In this document: positions 1-6,288 of the stretch, piece by piece
Layout of the letters: each line of letters begins with the position of its first letter
Numbering within the stretch: the stretch's first letter is position 1
DNA from: Desulfobacteraceae bacterium
GTDB taxonomy: Bacteria; Desulfobacterota; DSM-4660; Desulfatiglandales; Desulfatiglandaceae
Direction: 5' to 3'
NCBI GenBank assembly: GCA_020349865.1
Contig: CP070700.1
Coordinates: 2,079,891 to 2,087,441, forward strand
DNA length: 7,551 nucleotides
Position numbers and translations under genes: made by a program
Notes under the pieces: model-generated
Database searches by the model: none
What the model was told of the DNA's origin: nothing
Seen by the model: only the letters and a program-made list of their open reading frames with translations

Positions 1-1
1 C

Positions 2-337
2 GCCGGCTTCTCCCATATTGTTTTGCTGTACCATTTCCATCGGAGTCAGGGATTCAAACTGCACGTGGTTCCCTACATGGATTCTCAGGAGCGAGGGCTG
101 TTTGCCACTCGTGCCCCCAAACGACCCAATCCGATCGGGTTCTCAATCGTCCGCCTTCACAGTATTGAAAGCGGCGTACTTAGAATCGAGAACGTGGACG
201 TTCTCGACGGCACCCCACTTCTGGACATCAAGCCGTATGTGCCTGAATTTGATGCTCACACGGATGTTTGCACAGGCTGGCTTGAAGAAGCCAGAAAAAC
301 CGTCTCGGATCGTAAATCCGATGATCGATTCAGATAG
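2..337 (+). CDS. trmO: TrmO/TsaA-family tRNA methyltransferase, 5' partial
   Basis: TrmO enzymes use S-adenosylmethionine to methylate N6-threonylcarbamoyladenosine at position 37 of ANN-decoding tRNAs in the cytoplasm. The frame is open from the first bases of the window, so the start lies upstream. The visible 111 residues begin AGFSHIVLLYHFH, which matches the interior 'FSHI..L..FH' strand of the family rather than a true N-terminus. The hallmark segment FATRAPKRPNPIGFSIVRL is at residues 34-52 and the second conserved segment DVLDGTPLLDIKPYVPEFD at 66-84. Bacterial and archaeal members are about 130-170 aa, so roughly 40-50 N-terminal residues are missing. The C-terminus is short, ending about 27 residues after the DIKPY block, as in the compact single-domain form. 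The lipoprotein gene starts about 90 bp downstream on the same strand, with no obvious functional link. Family assignment is firm; activity on t6A37 is inferred from the family. Confidence 0.88.
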   Translation, partial: AGFSHIVLLYHFHRSQGFKLHVVPYMDSQERGLFATRAPKRPNPIGFSIVRLHSIESGVLRIENVDVLDGTPLLDIKPYVPEFDAHTDVCTGWLEEARKTVSDRKSDDRFR

Positions 338-426
338 GAACGCGAATACGCCCATAAAGGTGCCCGGGTATCGCGTTGCCTGTATGGGAAGCGTTCGAAT
401 GGAATTGCAATAGCGCAAGGCAAACG

Positions 427-1206
427 ATGATAACCCTGAAAGATTCAATAAAAAAAATGAAAACAACACAACACAAATTGCCACTTGTTATTTTCCTTGT
501 CTGCATAATGGCTCTGTCTCTCTTGAGCTGCACCGCTGAGAGGATTACGCTTCACGGTCCTTTGGCTCGTGTTAAACTCCCATTTGAGGCACGGAATGAT
601 GCGTTCTGGTGGGCAAGCAGGTTCAAGATCTTCTGGCCTTCTGAAAGAGAAGCTGATGGAACCGTCGACCTGCTCTTGGCTCATGCTGTTGTTGGACCAG
701 TTTTGGAAAAGCATGCCAATGAGCTGGTTTGCTGGAGGTTTCATAGAAGAGCCGCTCGCGACAAGGCAGGGCACCAGGTTAGCTTTTTGTTTTATGCAGA
801 CCCTGATGCTGCCGGCGAGATCTTCCAGGAGATCCAGCAGAATGAGATCCTGAGACAAGCCCTGGAAGCAGGCATTGTTGAGAAAGTCACTGTAGATGAC
901 CCCGCGGGCCCCTCGCGGCCGAGGATTGGGGATATGAGCGATCCCCGGTGGTCGCCCGTGCTCCAGCGAAACTGGCCATCTTTTATCATGGGAGTCAGTT
1001 CTCTCTGGTTAGGACTTATAAGTGAGGGTATGGCTGGTAGTTCTTTGGAAGATCACGATATCAACGCTTCGCTGGAGCACTACCGTGAAGTAAACGCGGA
1101 AATCACTTCAATTTGGAACAGAGAGGGTCAACATGCTCTGCTTCACCACCTGAATGCTCTTTTTGGCTATGAGCCTTTGCTCATAAGGAAGGAGCTTAGT
1201 TTTTAG
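427..1206 (+). CDS. Predicted lipoprotein of unknown function
   Basis: This 259-residue protein has a bacterial lipoprotein signal peptide: a basic n-region (KKMKTTQHK), a hydrophobic core (LPLVIFLVCIMALSLL) and the lipobox LLSC, with the lipidated Cys at residue 35. I chose the ATG at 427 because AAGG lies 6 bases upstream. The ATG at 457 would give a more standard 24-residue signal peptide but has only a weak ribosome site, and a longer reading from a TTG at 376 is unlikely. The residue after Cys is Thr, not Asp, which favours outer-membrane sorting if the organism follows the Lol rule. The mature part has no domain I recognise. It contains a segment HQVSFLFYADPDAAGEIFQE, probably a strand followed by a helix, and a His-rich helical stretch near the C-terminus (ALLHHLNALFGYEPLL). 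It sits 139 bp before the dehydrogenase gene and may or may not be co-transcribed. Function unknown. Confidence 0.72.
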   Translation: MITLKDSIKKMKTTQHKLPLVIFLVCIMALSLLSCTAERITLHGPLARVKLPFEARNDAFWWASRFKIFWPSEREADGTVDLLLAHAVVGPVLEKHANELVCWRFHRRAARDKAGHQVSFLFYADPDAAGEIFQEIQQNEILRQALEAGIVEKVTVDDPAGPSRPRIGDMSDPRWSPVLQRNWPSFIMGVSSLWLGLISEGMAGSSLEDHDINASLEHYREVNAEITSIWNREGQHALLHHLNALFGYEPLLIRKELSF

Positions 1207-1331
1207 GGCGCTTAGGATCACGTTGTTACCGCACTATCGAAAGAAAAGCAGATGTATGAACAGGTCAATGAAAGTGAAGATGGCGGATGCGGGCACACTT
1301 GTTATTATGGATTTACAATGACGCCATGGAC

Positions 1332-1338
1332 GAGGAGG
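1332..1338 (+). promoter_or_regulatory. Strong ribosome binding site for the dehydrogenase
   Basis: GAGGAGG lies 7 bases before a GTG codon at 1346. It is the best ribosome site on the left half of the window and fixes the unusual GTG start. No competing ATG in this frame precedes the conserved N-terminus. Confidence 0.75.
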
Positions 1339-1345
1339 TCTATCT

Positions 1346-2413
1346 GTGATTGAGTCATTAATTAGAGAATGGGACGGGGAAACTGTCATCATCCGCTATG
1401 ATCGAACCACCGGGGCCTGGATATTCATTGCTATTCACTCTACAAAACTTGGTCCGGCAACGGGTGGAACACGGATGAAGCATTATCCTCATCAAGAAGA
1501 AGCGCTCAGTGATGCTCTCAGACTCGCTAAAGGAATGACTTACAAGTTTGCCGTGCCGGGCATCGAACGGGGAGGTGGAAAGGCGGTCATTTCCATTCCC
1601 AAGGACTTGGAGCCGGACTCTCGCCCGGAGTTGCTTAGGCGTTATGGCCGGCTAGTTCATCAGCTTAATGGACTTTTCTATACAGGGCCGGATGTAGGTA
1701 GTTCCCCCGCCGATATGGATATCATCGCCGAAACCGGCACCCCTTACATCTTCTGTCGTACACCTGCAGCCGGTGGAGCCGGGTCTTCCGGTCCGGTCAC
1801 AGCTCTGGGGGTGTTTACGGGTATACAGGTTGCTTGTGAGCATGTCTATGGAGAGGCATCACTTGACCGTCGGAAGGTACTTGTACAGGGGGTGGGAAGT
1901 GTTGGAGAAACACTGATCGAATACTTGCGCAATGCAGGAGCCGATGTGATATTCAGCGAGGTGGATGACGAGATCATCCCGCGCTTTCGGGACGAACTCG
2001 GATTGCAGTTCATTCCCGTTGAAAAGGTATTTACGACAGAGTGTGATGTCTTCGCTCCTTGCGCATTAGGTGATGCGCTGAACGAAAACACAATCCCCCA
2101 GCTGAAATGCCGAGTTGTTGCCGGCGGGGCCAACAATCAGCTTGCCAGTCCGGAAGATGCTGAAAAGCTTCGTGCGAGAGGCATCATTTACGCACCGGAC
2201 TATGTAGTCAATGTGGGCGGAGCAATGGCAATTCCAGGGATAGAGACTCTGGGTTGGTCGCAGGCAGAAGCGGAACATAAATTAGTCAAAAGCGTCCGCT
2301 ACGCACTTCAGCGGATCTTCGAAATGGCCGAGGCGGAGGGCATCACAACCGACGAAGCTGCACGCCGTATAGCAGAAGAGCATCTGTCTGAAGGGATCCA
2401 GCCACTAACTTAA
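1346..2413 (+). CDS. Glu/Leu/Phe/Val dehydrogenase family, leucine-dehydrogenase-like
   Basis: This is an NAD-dependent amino-acid dehydrogenase, catalysing reversible oxidative deamination of an L-amino acid to its 2-oxo acid plus ammonia in the cytoplasm. Its 355 residues are close to leucine dehydrogenase (about 364). The N-terminal catalytic domain has LGPATGGTRM (35-44), the substrate-binding Lys67 in GMTYKFA, the catalytic Lys79 in RGGGKAVI and the catalytic Asp116 in GPDVGSSPADMDII. The Rossmann domain has GVGSVG at 182-187, with acidic residues at the end of the second strand (E205, D207) suggesting NAD rather than NADP. APCALGD (237-243), GGANNQL (260-266) and YAPDYVVNVGG (282-292) complete the family pattern. 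Translation starts at GTG with a strong Shine-Dalgarno. Side-chain pocket positions differ from leucine dehydrogenase as I recall it (Thr39 for Leu40, Gly114 for Ala113, Ala293 for Val291), so leucine may not be the substrate. Phenylalanine, valine or another amino acid are alternatives. The fold and reaction type are confident; substrate is open. Confidence 0.93.
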   Translation: MIESLIREWDGETVIIRYDRTTGAWIFIAIHSTKLGPATGGTRMKHYPHQEEALSDALRLAKGMTYKFAVPGIERGGGKAVISIPKDLEPDSRPELLRRYGRLVHQLNGLFYTGPDVGSSPADMDIIAETGTPYIFCRTPAAGGAGSSGPVTALGVFTGIQVACEHVYGEASLDRRKVLVQGVGSVGETLIEYLRNAGADVIFSEVDDEIIPRFRDELGLQFIPVEKVFTTECDVFAPCALGDALNENTIPQLKCRVVAGGANNQLASPEDAEKLRARGIIYAPDYVVNVGGAMAIPGIETLGWSQAEAEHKLVKSVRYALQRIFEMAEAEGITTDEAARRIAEEHLSEGIQPLT

Positions 2414-2659
2414 TGGATGACCCCATTTCATAAACTGAGGGTATAAGATTTCGAGTAGATTATAGACCATATCATGAAGACAGATGTATATGAAATGCCG
2501 TAGTCTTTTGAACTTTTAACTTTTGGAATTCACTGAATTGTTTAAAAAAACCTCGTCAGAGGCTTTAATCATCAAATTATAAATAAAACTATATACTAAT
2601 TGCTTATGCTCTCGATTTAAAAAAATACAGATTAAATTCATGCTGAAAGGAAGACAGAA

Positions 2660-2977
2660 ATGAATAATAATCTACAAGCCAATTCATTAGTTGATATGGT
2701 GACTTATCAAGATGGGACAGTGGTAAGCAAAACCATTATCGAAAAAAAGACAGGGACGGTCACTTTATTTGCATTTGATCAGGGGCAAGGTTTAAGTGAA
2801 CATACCGCGCCGTTTGACGCTTTGGTTCAAGTCCTCGATGGTGAGGTAGAAATTAAAATATCTGGAAAACCGTTTCATTTGAAACAAAATGAAATGATCA
2901 TAATGCCAGCTAATGAACCGCATGCTTTAAAAGCCGTCAAAAGGTTTAAAATGTTACTGACTATGATCAGATCGTAA
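2660..2977 (+). CDS. Small single-domain cupin protein
   Basis: This 105-residue protein is a single beta-barrel cupin, a fold used for small-molecule binding or metal-dependent chemistry in the cytoplasm. The first cupin motif is G-Q-G-L-S-E-H-T-A-P-F-D-A-L-V-Q-V-L-D-G (42-61) and the second is MPANEPHALKA (82-92), giving His48 and His88 as potential metal ligands. The usual second His of the first motif is replaced by Ala50, so the metal site is reduced or uses other ligands (Glu47 and Gln57 are nearby). Such variants are common among small conserved cupins, so this need not mean loss of function. ATG follows AAAGGAAG with 7 bases spacing. The gene ends in tandem stops (TAATAA), and the SDR gene starts 4 bases later, so the two almost certainly share a transcript. 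Codon use is AT-rich compared with the genes on either side. Exact role unknown. Confidence 0.85.
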   Translation: MNNNLQANSLVDMVTYQDGTVVSKTIIEKKTGTVTLFAFDQGQGLSEHTAPFDALVQVLDGEVEIKISGKPFHLKQNEMIIMPANEPHALKAVKRFKMLLTMIRS

Positions 2978-2981
2978 TAAA

Positions 2982-3590
2982 ATGGTCACGGGAAAAAGGA
3001 TATTAGTTGCAGGATCAACGGGTTATTTAGGCCAATTCGTAATAAAAGAGCTCAAGAAGCAGGGGTACTGGATAAGAGCACTGTGTCGGAAGAACCGTAA
3101 ATTACAACCGATACGGCACAATATTGATGATGTTTTTATTGGTGAGGCAACGCAACCCGAGTCCCTCAAAGATTTGTGCAAGGATATTGATATTGTTTTT
3201 TCAGCATTGGGAATCACAAAACAAAAAAATGGCCTTACCTATATGGATGCAGATTATCAGGGTAATAAGAATATCCTGAATGAAGCTCTTGAAAGTCGCG
3301 TTTCAAAGTTTATGTATGTATCTGTGCTCAACGCAGACAAACTGAAACAACTTGAAATTATCAAAGCAAAAGAAAAATTTGCTGAAGAACTCAAACTCTC
3401 CAATATTGAGCATATTATTATTCGTCCCAACGGGTTTTTTTCAGATATAACGGAAGTATTTAAAATGGCCCAAAAAGGCCGTGTATACTTGTTCGGTGAT
3501 GGGGAATATCGCGGCAACCCTATTCATGGGGCTGATTTGGCGGAAGCATGTGTAAATATTATGGATAAAGTTAACCCTGGTGTTGCATAA
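2982..3590 (+). CDS. NAD(P)-binding SDR/NmrA-like protein, C-terminally short
   Basis: This is an atypical short-chain dehydrogenase or epimerase-like protein with a Rossmann fold. Visible landmarks are the dinucleotide motif GSTGYLG (11-17), the strand DIDIVFSALGIT (68-79), YVSVLNADK (112-120), a Lys in the KAKEKF segment (128-133) in place of the classical YxxxK, RPNGFFSD (148-155) and GDGEYRGNPIHGADLAEA (172-189). These match the NmrA-like/atypical SDR group that hands NAD(P) to, or senses it with, an uncertain substrate. Relatives as I know them are about 285-295 residues and continue after the NPIHGADLAE block with a VGGPE..T..EIA segment. This protein ends at residue 202, soon after that block, so about 85-90 residues of the substrate-binding lobe are absent. 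I found no continuation in the other frames just downstream. It may be a decaying gene or a short functional form. It lies 4 bases after the cupin gene, in the same AT-rich segment. Confidence 0.8.
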   Translation: MVTGKRILVAGSTGYLGQFVIKELKKQGYWIRALCRKNRKLQPIRHNIDDVFIGEATQPESLKDLCKDIDIVFSALGITKQKNGLTYMDADYQGNKNILNEALESRVSKFMYVSVLNADKLKQLEIIKAKEKFAEELKLSNIEHIIIRPNGFFSDITEVFKMAQKGRVYLFGDGEYRGNPIHGADLAEACVNIMDKVNPGVA

Positions 3591-3713
3591 ACAACATGGT
3601 TAACATTATTAAAAACCTTAATACTTCGGGCTTTCATATTGTTTTCTATGATATTACAGGACATTATCATTTGTGCGTTCGACAAAAAGCTTCAAAATAA
3701 CCATGTTTTTTAC

Positions 3714-3820
3714 CCCTCGGGAAAGCCGAGGGCACCACATCTCTTTTGTTGTCAAGGGTTCGCAGTAGGATACTACGGCTTCAACCTGTGACGCCTCAAA
3801 CTTGCGGCACCCTCGACTTT
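3714..3820. repeat. Imperfect palindrome with an internal hairpin
   Basis: A perfect 7-bp stem, CCCTCGG (3714-3720) and CCGAGGG (3726-3732) with loop GAAAG, opens the region. A longer imperfect inverted repeat pairs 3722-3738 (AAAGCCGAGGGCACCAC) with 3804-3820 (GCGGCACCCTCGACTTT), matching at 13 of 17 positions. There is no T-run directly after the hairpin, so it is not a classical terminator of the SDR gene. It ends 13 bases before the miniature element at 3834, and the two may be one degraded composite or two separate dispersed repeats. Confidence 0.5.
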
Positions 3821-3833
3821 TGCAACGCTAGGG

Positions 3834-3980
3834 TTGATGGTTTCGTAAAAAGTCTGTACTAAAGTCATTGCGAGCGTAGCGAAGCAATCTCATTGGCTGT
3901 AACACCTTGAAATTAGGAGATTGCGTCGTCGCTTCACTCCTCGCAATGACCGTCCATAAGACTTTTTACGAAACCATCAA
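3834..3980. mobile_element. Miniature inverted-repeat element (MITE-like), 147 bp
   Basis: The ends are a perfect 21-bp inverted repeat: 3834-3854 (beginning TTGATGGTTTCGTAAAAAG) and 3960-3980 (ending TTTTTACGAAACCATCAA). Inside is a second nested inverted repeat. GTCATTGCGAGCGTAGCG and the following GAAGCAATCTC (3864-3891) pair with GAGATTGCG...CTCGCAATGAC (3917-3950), the right arm carrying about 6 extra bases. The inner motif resembles a dispersed repeat I recall from Desulfobacterota and some other phyla. There is no reading frame, so it would depend on a transposase elsewhere. I see no clear target-site duplication. Confidence 0.8.
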
Positions 3981-4685
3981 TATTGGGTTTCACAATATTT
4001 TTTTCAGATTACACCCATCTAAAGACATTTGTCGCTGTTTGCTAGGACAGGAGGCTTAAGAGTCAGAGCCGGCCTTACCCAGTGTTGGAATTAGGTTATG
4101 GCGCAATGCAGTGCTCCACAGATTTCCAATCGGAGTTAAACAAAGTCAAAAATGGGAAGGCACGTGCTGAGCGTCTGAAGGCAAATAGCTTGGTAGGCCG
4201 ATGCAAAAGCACAGTGGCTGAAATTTTTCCAGCACCCTTTTCACGGGAGGAGCTTCGAACCGTTGAATGAGGCGGAAAAATATAGCCGAATGGATTTAAC
4301 ATCATAATCATGTGTGCCCAATTCCGGGCTCCATTTGATTTAAATGGAATGATGACCTAATAAGGCTATCAACCGGTACATATCCACCTTACGAAAAGAG
4401 CAAGATTCTATGCATTTTCATAATTACTTTCATCTTAAGTTATCAGAGACATTAGTCAAGTCCTTTATCGCTTTTTGAAAAAATCTTCATTGGATTATCG
4501 GGCCATGCGTGTCCCTTGCTGATGTAGCGAGGTATCGTGCAGTGAGTACTGCTTGCGTTGGTTACACGGTGCATAAAGGGAGATCATCGCCAGAGAGTAT
4601 GATCGTCAACTGCGCGACTAAGTTGTTTAATTATTTAAGGATGTTATCCCCCACACGTATACAGATATAACTTACTTTTTCATCA
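3981..4685. other. Gene-poor stretch between the MITE and the NlpC gene
   Basis: No convincing gene is present. Short open frames occur (for example 4082-4270 on the plus strand and its antisense), but none has a well-placed ribosome site or a recognisable motif. Small palindromes are visible: CCATTT/AAATGG at 4331-4336 and 4342-4347, and GCAGT/ACTGC at 4539-4543 and 4548-4552. GGAGG at 4050-4054 has no start codon at usable distance. No hairpin followed by a T-run is seen downstream of the minus-strand operon that ends at 4686, so its termination site is unclear. Decayed coding sequence cannot be excluded. Confidence 0.5.
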
Positions 4686-5315
4686 CTATCTGAATAAAAT
4701 GCGGCGAGCGGTCCAGTAATATCTGCCCCAATAATACCGATCGATTTGCGAGATCGTTACGCCTTTGTTTTTGGAGGCATGGGCAAACTCCTCTCGGCTC
4801 AAATAGATACCTACATGGTCAGGATAGGTAGGTGGTTTAAAGAAGACAAGGTCTCCTGCTTGAAGTTCATCTCTGTTTATGGGTATGCCTTCTTTCATCT
4901 GCTCTTTCGTAGTACGGGGTAATTCGACCTTGAGAATGTTTTTGTAAATCGCCCGCACAAAGCCAGAGCAATCTATTCCATCTCTTCCGGTTCCACCCAG
5001 CCTATGCCGTGTGCCTTTCCAGCGCATGTATTCATCGCGAATACGCTTTTCTATCCCATGATAATCAGAATAGGTATTAGCTATTTCTGGGGCACCCTCA
5101 ATCTTAAGGGATTCGATGGTTTTTGGTCGTGTCTGAGTAGCGCAAGATGTTGCTAAGATGAATATCGCCAAAAGTGCCAAGTTTAAGGAGGCTGCGGATC
5201 GGAGCCATCTATACATCTCGGGGAATAGGTAAATGACTTTTATCTGCCAACTTTTAGCCATATACTCGACATATTTTTTTCTGATTCTTTCGGCGCAAGT
5301 TTTTCTAAACTGCAT
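4686..5315 (-). CDS. NlpC/P60-family lipoprotein, predicted cell-wall peptidase
   Basis: NlpC/P60 enzymes are cysteine peptidases that cut peptide stems of peptidoglycan. From the ATG at 5315 the protein has 209 residues. The catalytic set is visible: Cys116 in DGIDCSGFVRAIY, His167 in PDHVGIYL and His179 in FAHAS; the family signature AGDLVFFKP precedes the His block. A lipoprotein signal (ASLNLALLAIFILATSC) ends at Cys58, so the enzyme should be anchored in the envelope, with Ala at +2 pointing to the outer membrane. The start is ambiguous. ATG 5315 has AGGAA 8 bases upstream and lies 1 base after the stop of the peptidase gene, which suggests translational coupling but gives an n-region of about 40 residues. 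ATG 5216 gives a textbook 25-residue signal peptide but lacks a Shine-Dalgarno. It is the last gene of the operon. Close relatives are E. coli NlpC and Spr/MepS, which are slightly shorter. Confidence 0.88.
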   Translation of the reverse strand: MQFRKTCAERIRKKYVEYMAKSWQIKVIYLFPEMYRWLRSAASLNLALLAIFILATSCATQTRPKTIESLKIEGAPEIANTYSDYHGIEKRIRDEYMRWKGTRHRLGGTGRDGIDCSGFVRAIYKNILKVELPRTTKEQMKEGIPINRDELQAGDLVFFKPPTYPDHVGIYLSREEFAHASKNKGVTISQIDRYYWGRYYWTARRILFR

Positions 5316-5316
5316 G

Positions 5317-6282
5317 TCAATGATTCCTGAGTTGTAATGACTCGATCTCATACAGGGTTTGCCGATACAGGGATTCATTCGCTCCTCCAAGGTATACGGC
5401 ACGGCGGGCCATTTTTATGGCCTCGGGGTAACGCCCCTGCTCTGCGAGCACATGAGCTAAGTTGTTGAACGCCGCACCGCTTTGAGGATGGAATTCAGTT
5501 GCTTGGCGGAAGGTCTTTTCCGCCATAATAAGATCCCCCATGGCGTAGTGACTGTTACCCAGTCCCATGAGAGCCCCTAAACTATGGTGCCATCGTTCGA
5601 GAGCTGCAGTATAGGCCCTGAAGGCTCCCTCCCACTGTCCGGCCTGTTCAAGGCCAAGCACTGTCTGAAGGTAGGATATCTCACCAGCACTGGCGGGCAG
5701 CTGCGTTGTCGGTAAAATCACCAAACCCCAATGTTGAGCCCGCTTCCAGGTTCGTATAAAAAGCTCCCAGTTGATCACTCGTCGTGGTTCTTTCCCTGAG
5801 TGTAGGGTGACGGTCTCTTTGGTGAAATCATAGCCAATAACCACTGCGTAATGCCAGCGTGGGAACCAGCCAAATCCAAGGTTTTGAAGAACTATCACCG
5901 GATGACCGGCTGCGATCTCTTGCAGTAAGGCATCGACACCCTTGATGGGATAAGCTAAACGGTTCTGATTGCGGGCCGCGCTTATTAAAGCCGGTTGCAT
6001 GGTACCTTTCCGAACCGGCGTGAAAAGCACCGGGACAAGTTCTTGCGGAGTCACCTTTGCCTTACTCCAGTTAAGTACCATGGCCAGCGCTGCCGGGCCG
6101 CATTGATAAGCCTGTTGAGGATAAAATGGAACGGAAGCGATCGTCATGCTGGCCGGCAAGCCCTGACCCGACAAAGAAGGTAGATCCTGGCTAAGGTGGA
6201 CACAGCTGGCCGCCATAGTCAGGACAATAGAAATAAGAAGGCCGCCGCCCGTCTTTCGGAAGATGACGGCTAAAACGGACAT
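5317..6282 (-). CDS. PA2778-family C39-like cysteine peptidase with TPR repeats, lipoprotein
   Basis: This 321-residue protein combines an exported C39-like (papain-fold) peptidase domain with tetratricopeptide repeats. A signal peptide (TGGGLLISIVLTMAASC) ends in a lipobox with Cys27, and Val at +2 suggests outer-membrane anchoring. The peptidase domain covers about 47-190: VPFYPQQAYQCGPAALAMVL carries the nucleophile Cys61 with nearby Gln residues for the oxyanion hole, and WHYAVVIGYD carries the catalytic His144. The usual third residue is not obvious; the region reads TLHSGKEPRR. Residues about 202-305 form roughly three TPR units (LEQAGQWEGAFRAYTAALE; GNSHYAMGDLIMAEKTFRQA; NNLAHVLAEQGRYPEAIKMA), which normally bind protein partners. 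The layout matches the PA2778 family of Pseudomonas, and the gene starts 6 bases after the PA2779-type gene, as expected for that pair. The substrate is unknown; the neighbour is the obvious candidate (inference). No clear Shine-Dalgarno precedes the ATG, consistent with coupling to the upstream gene. Confidence 0.92.
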   Translation of the reverse strand: MSVLAVIFRKTGGGLLISIVLTMAASCVHLSQDLPSLSGQGLPASMTIASVPFYPQQAYQCGPAALAMVLNWSKAKVTPQELVPVLFTPVRKGTMQPALISAARNQNRLAYPIKGVDALLQEIAAGHPVIVLQNLGFGWFPRWHYAVVIGYDFTKETVTLHSGKEPRRVINWELFIRTWKRAQHWGLVILPTTQLPASAGEISYLQTVLGLEQAGQWEGAFRAYTAALERWHHSLGALMGLGNSHYAMGDLIMAEKTFRQATEFHPQSGAAFNNLAHVLAEQGRYPEAIKMARRAVYLGGANESLYRQTLYEIESLQLRNH

Positions 6283-6288
6283 GCGCTA

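Noticed and set aside
143..533. Minus-strand frames opposite the TrmO and lipoprotein genes
   Set aside because: They are antisense to conserved coding sequence and show no family features of their own.
2548..2575. Hairpin CCTC-GTCA-GAGG flanked by an A-run, a terminator-like shape on the minus strand
   Set aside because: The stem is only 4 bp, and no minus-strand gene ends there; on the plus strand no T-run follows.
3596..3700. 34-codon frame just after the SDR gene (MVNIIKNLNTSGFH...)
   Set aside because: Considered as the missing SDR C-terminus, but it does not resemble the expected VGGPE..T..EIA region and has no ribosome site.
3714..3732. 7-bp hairpin as terminator of the cupin-SDR transcript
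   Set aside because: The stem is followed by CACCAC rather than a T-run; the T-run is on the wrong side.
3864..3950. CRISPR-like repeat
   Set aside because: There are only two arms, inverted rather than direct, with no regularly spaced units; it is a palindromic element.
4082..4270. 62-codon frame starting at GTG (MLELGYGAMQCSTDF...), with an antisense frame at 4096-4311
   Set aside because: No ribosome site at usable distance, no recognisable motif, and the two strands are open at once, which is typical of chance. It could be a gene remnant.
4479..4673. Open frame (…IIGPCVSLADVARYRAVS…) before the NlpC gene
   Set aside because: No start codon with a ribosome site near its beginning and no family resemblance; best read as chance or remnant.
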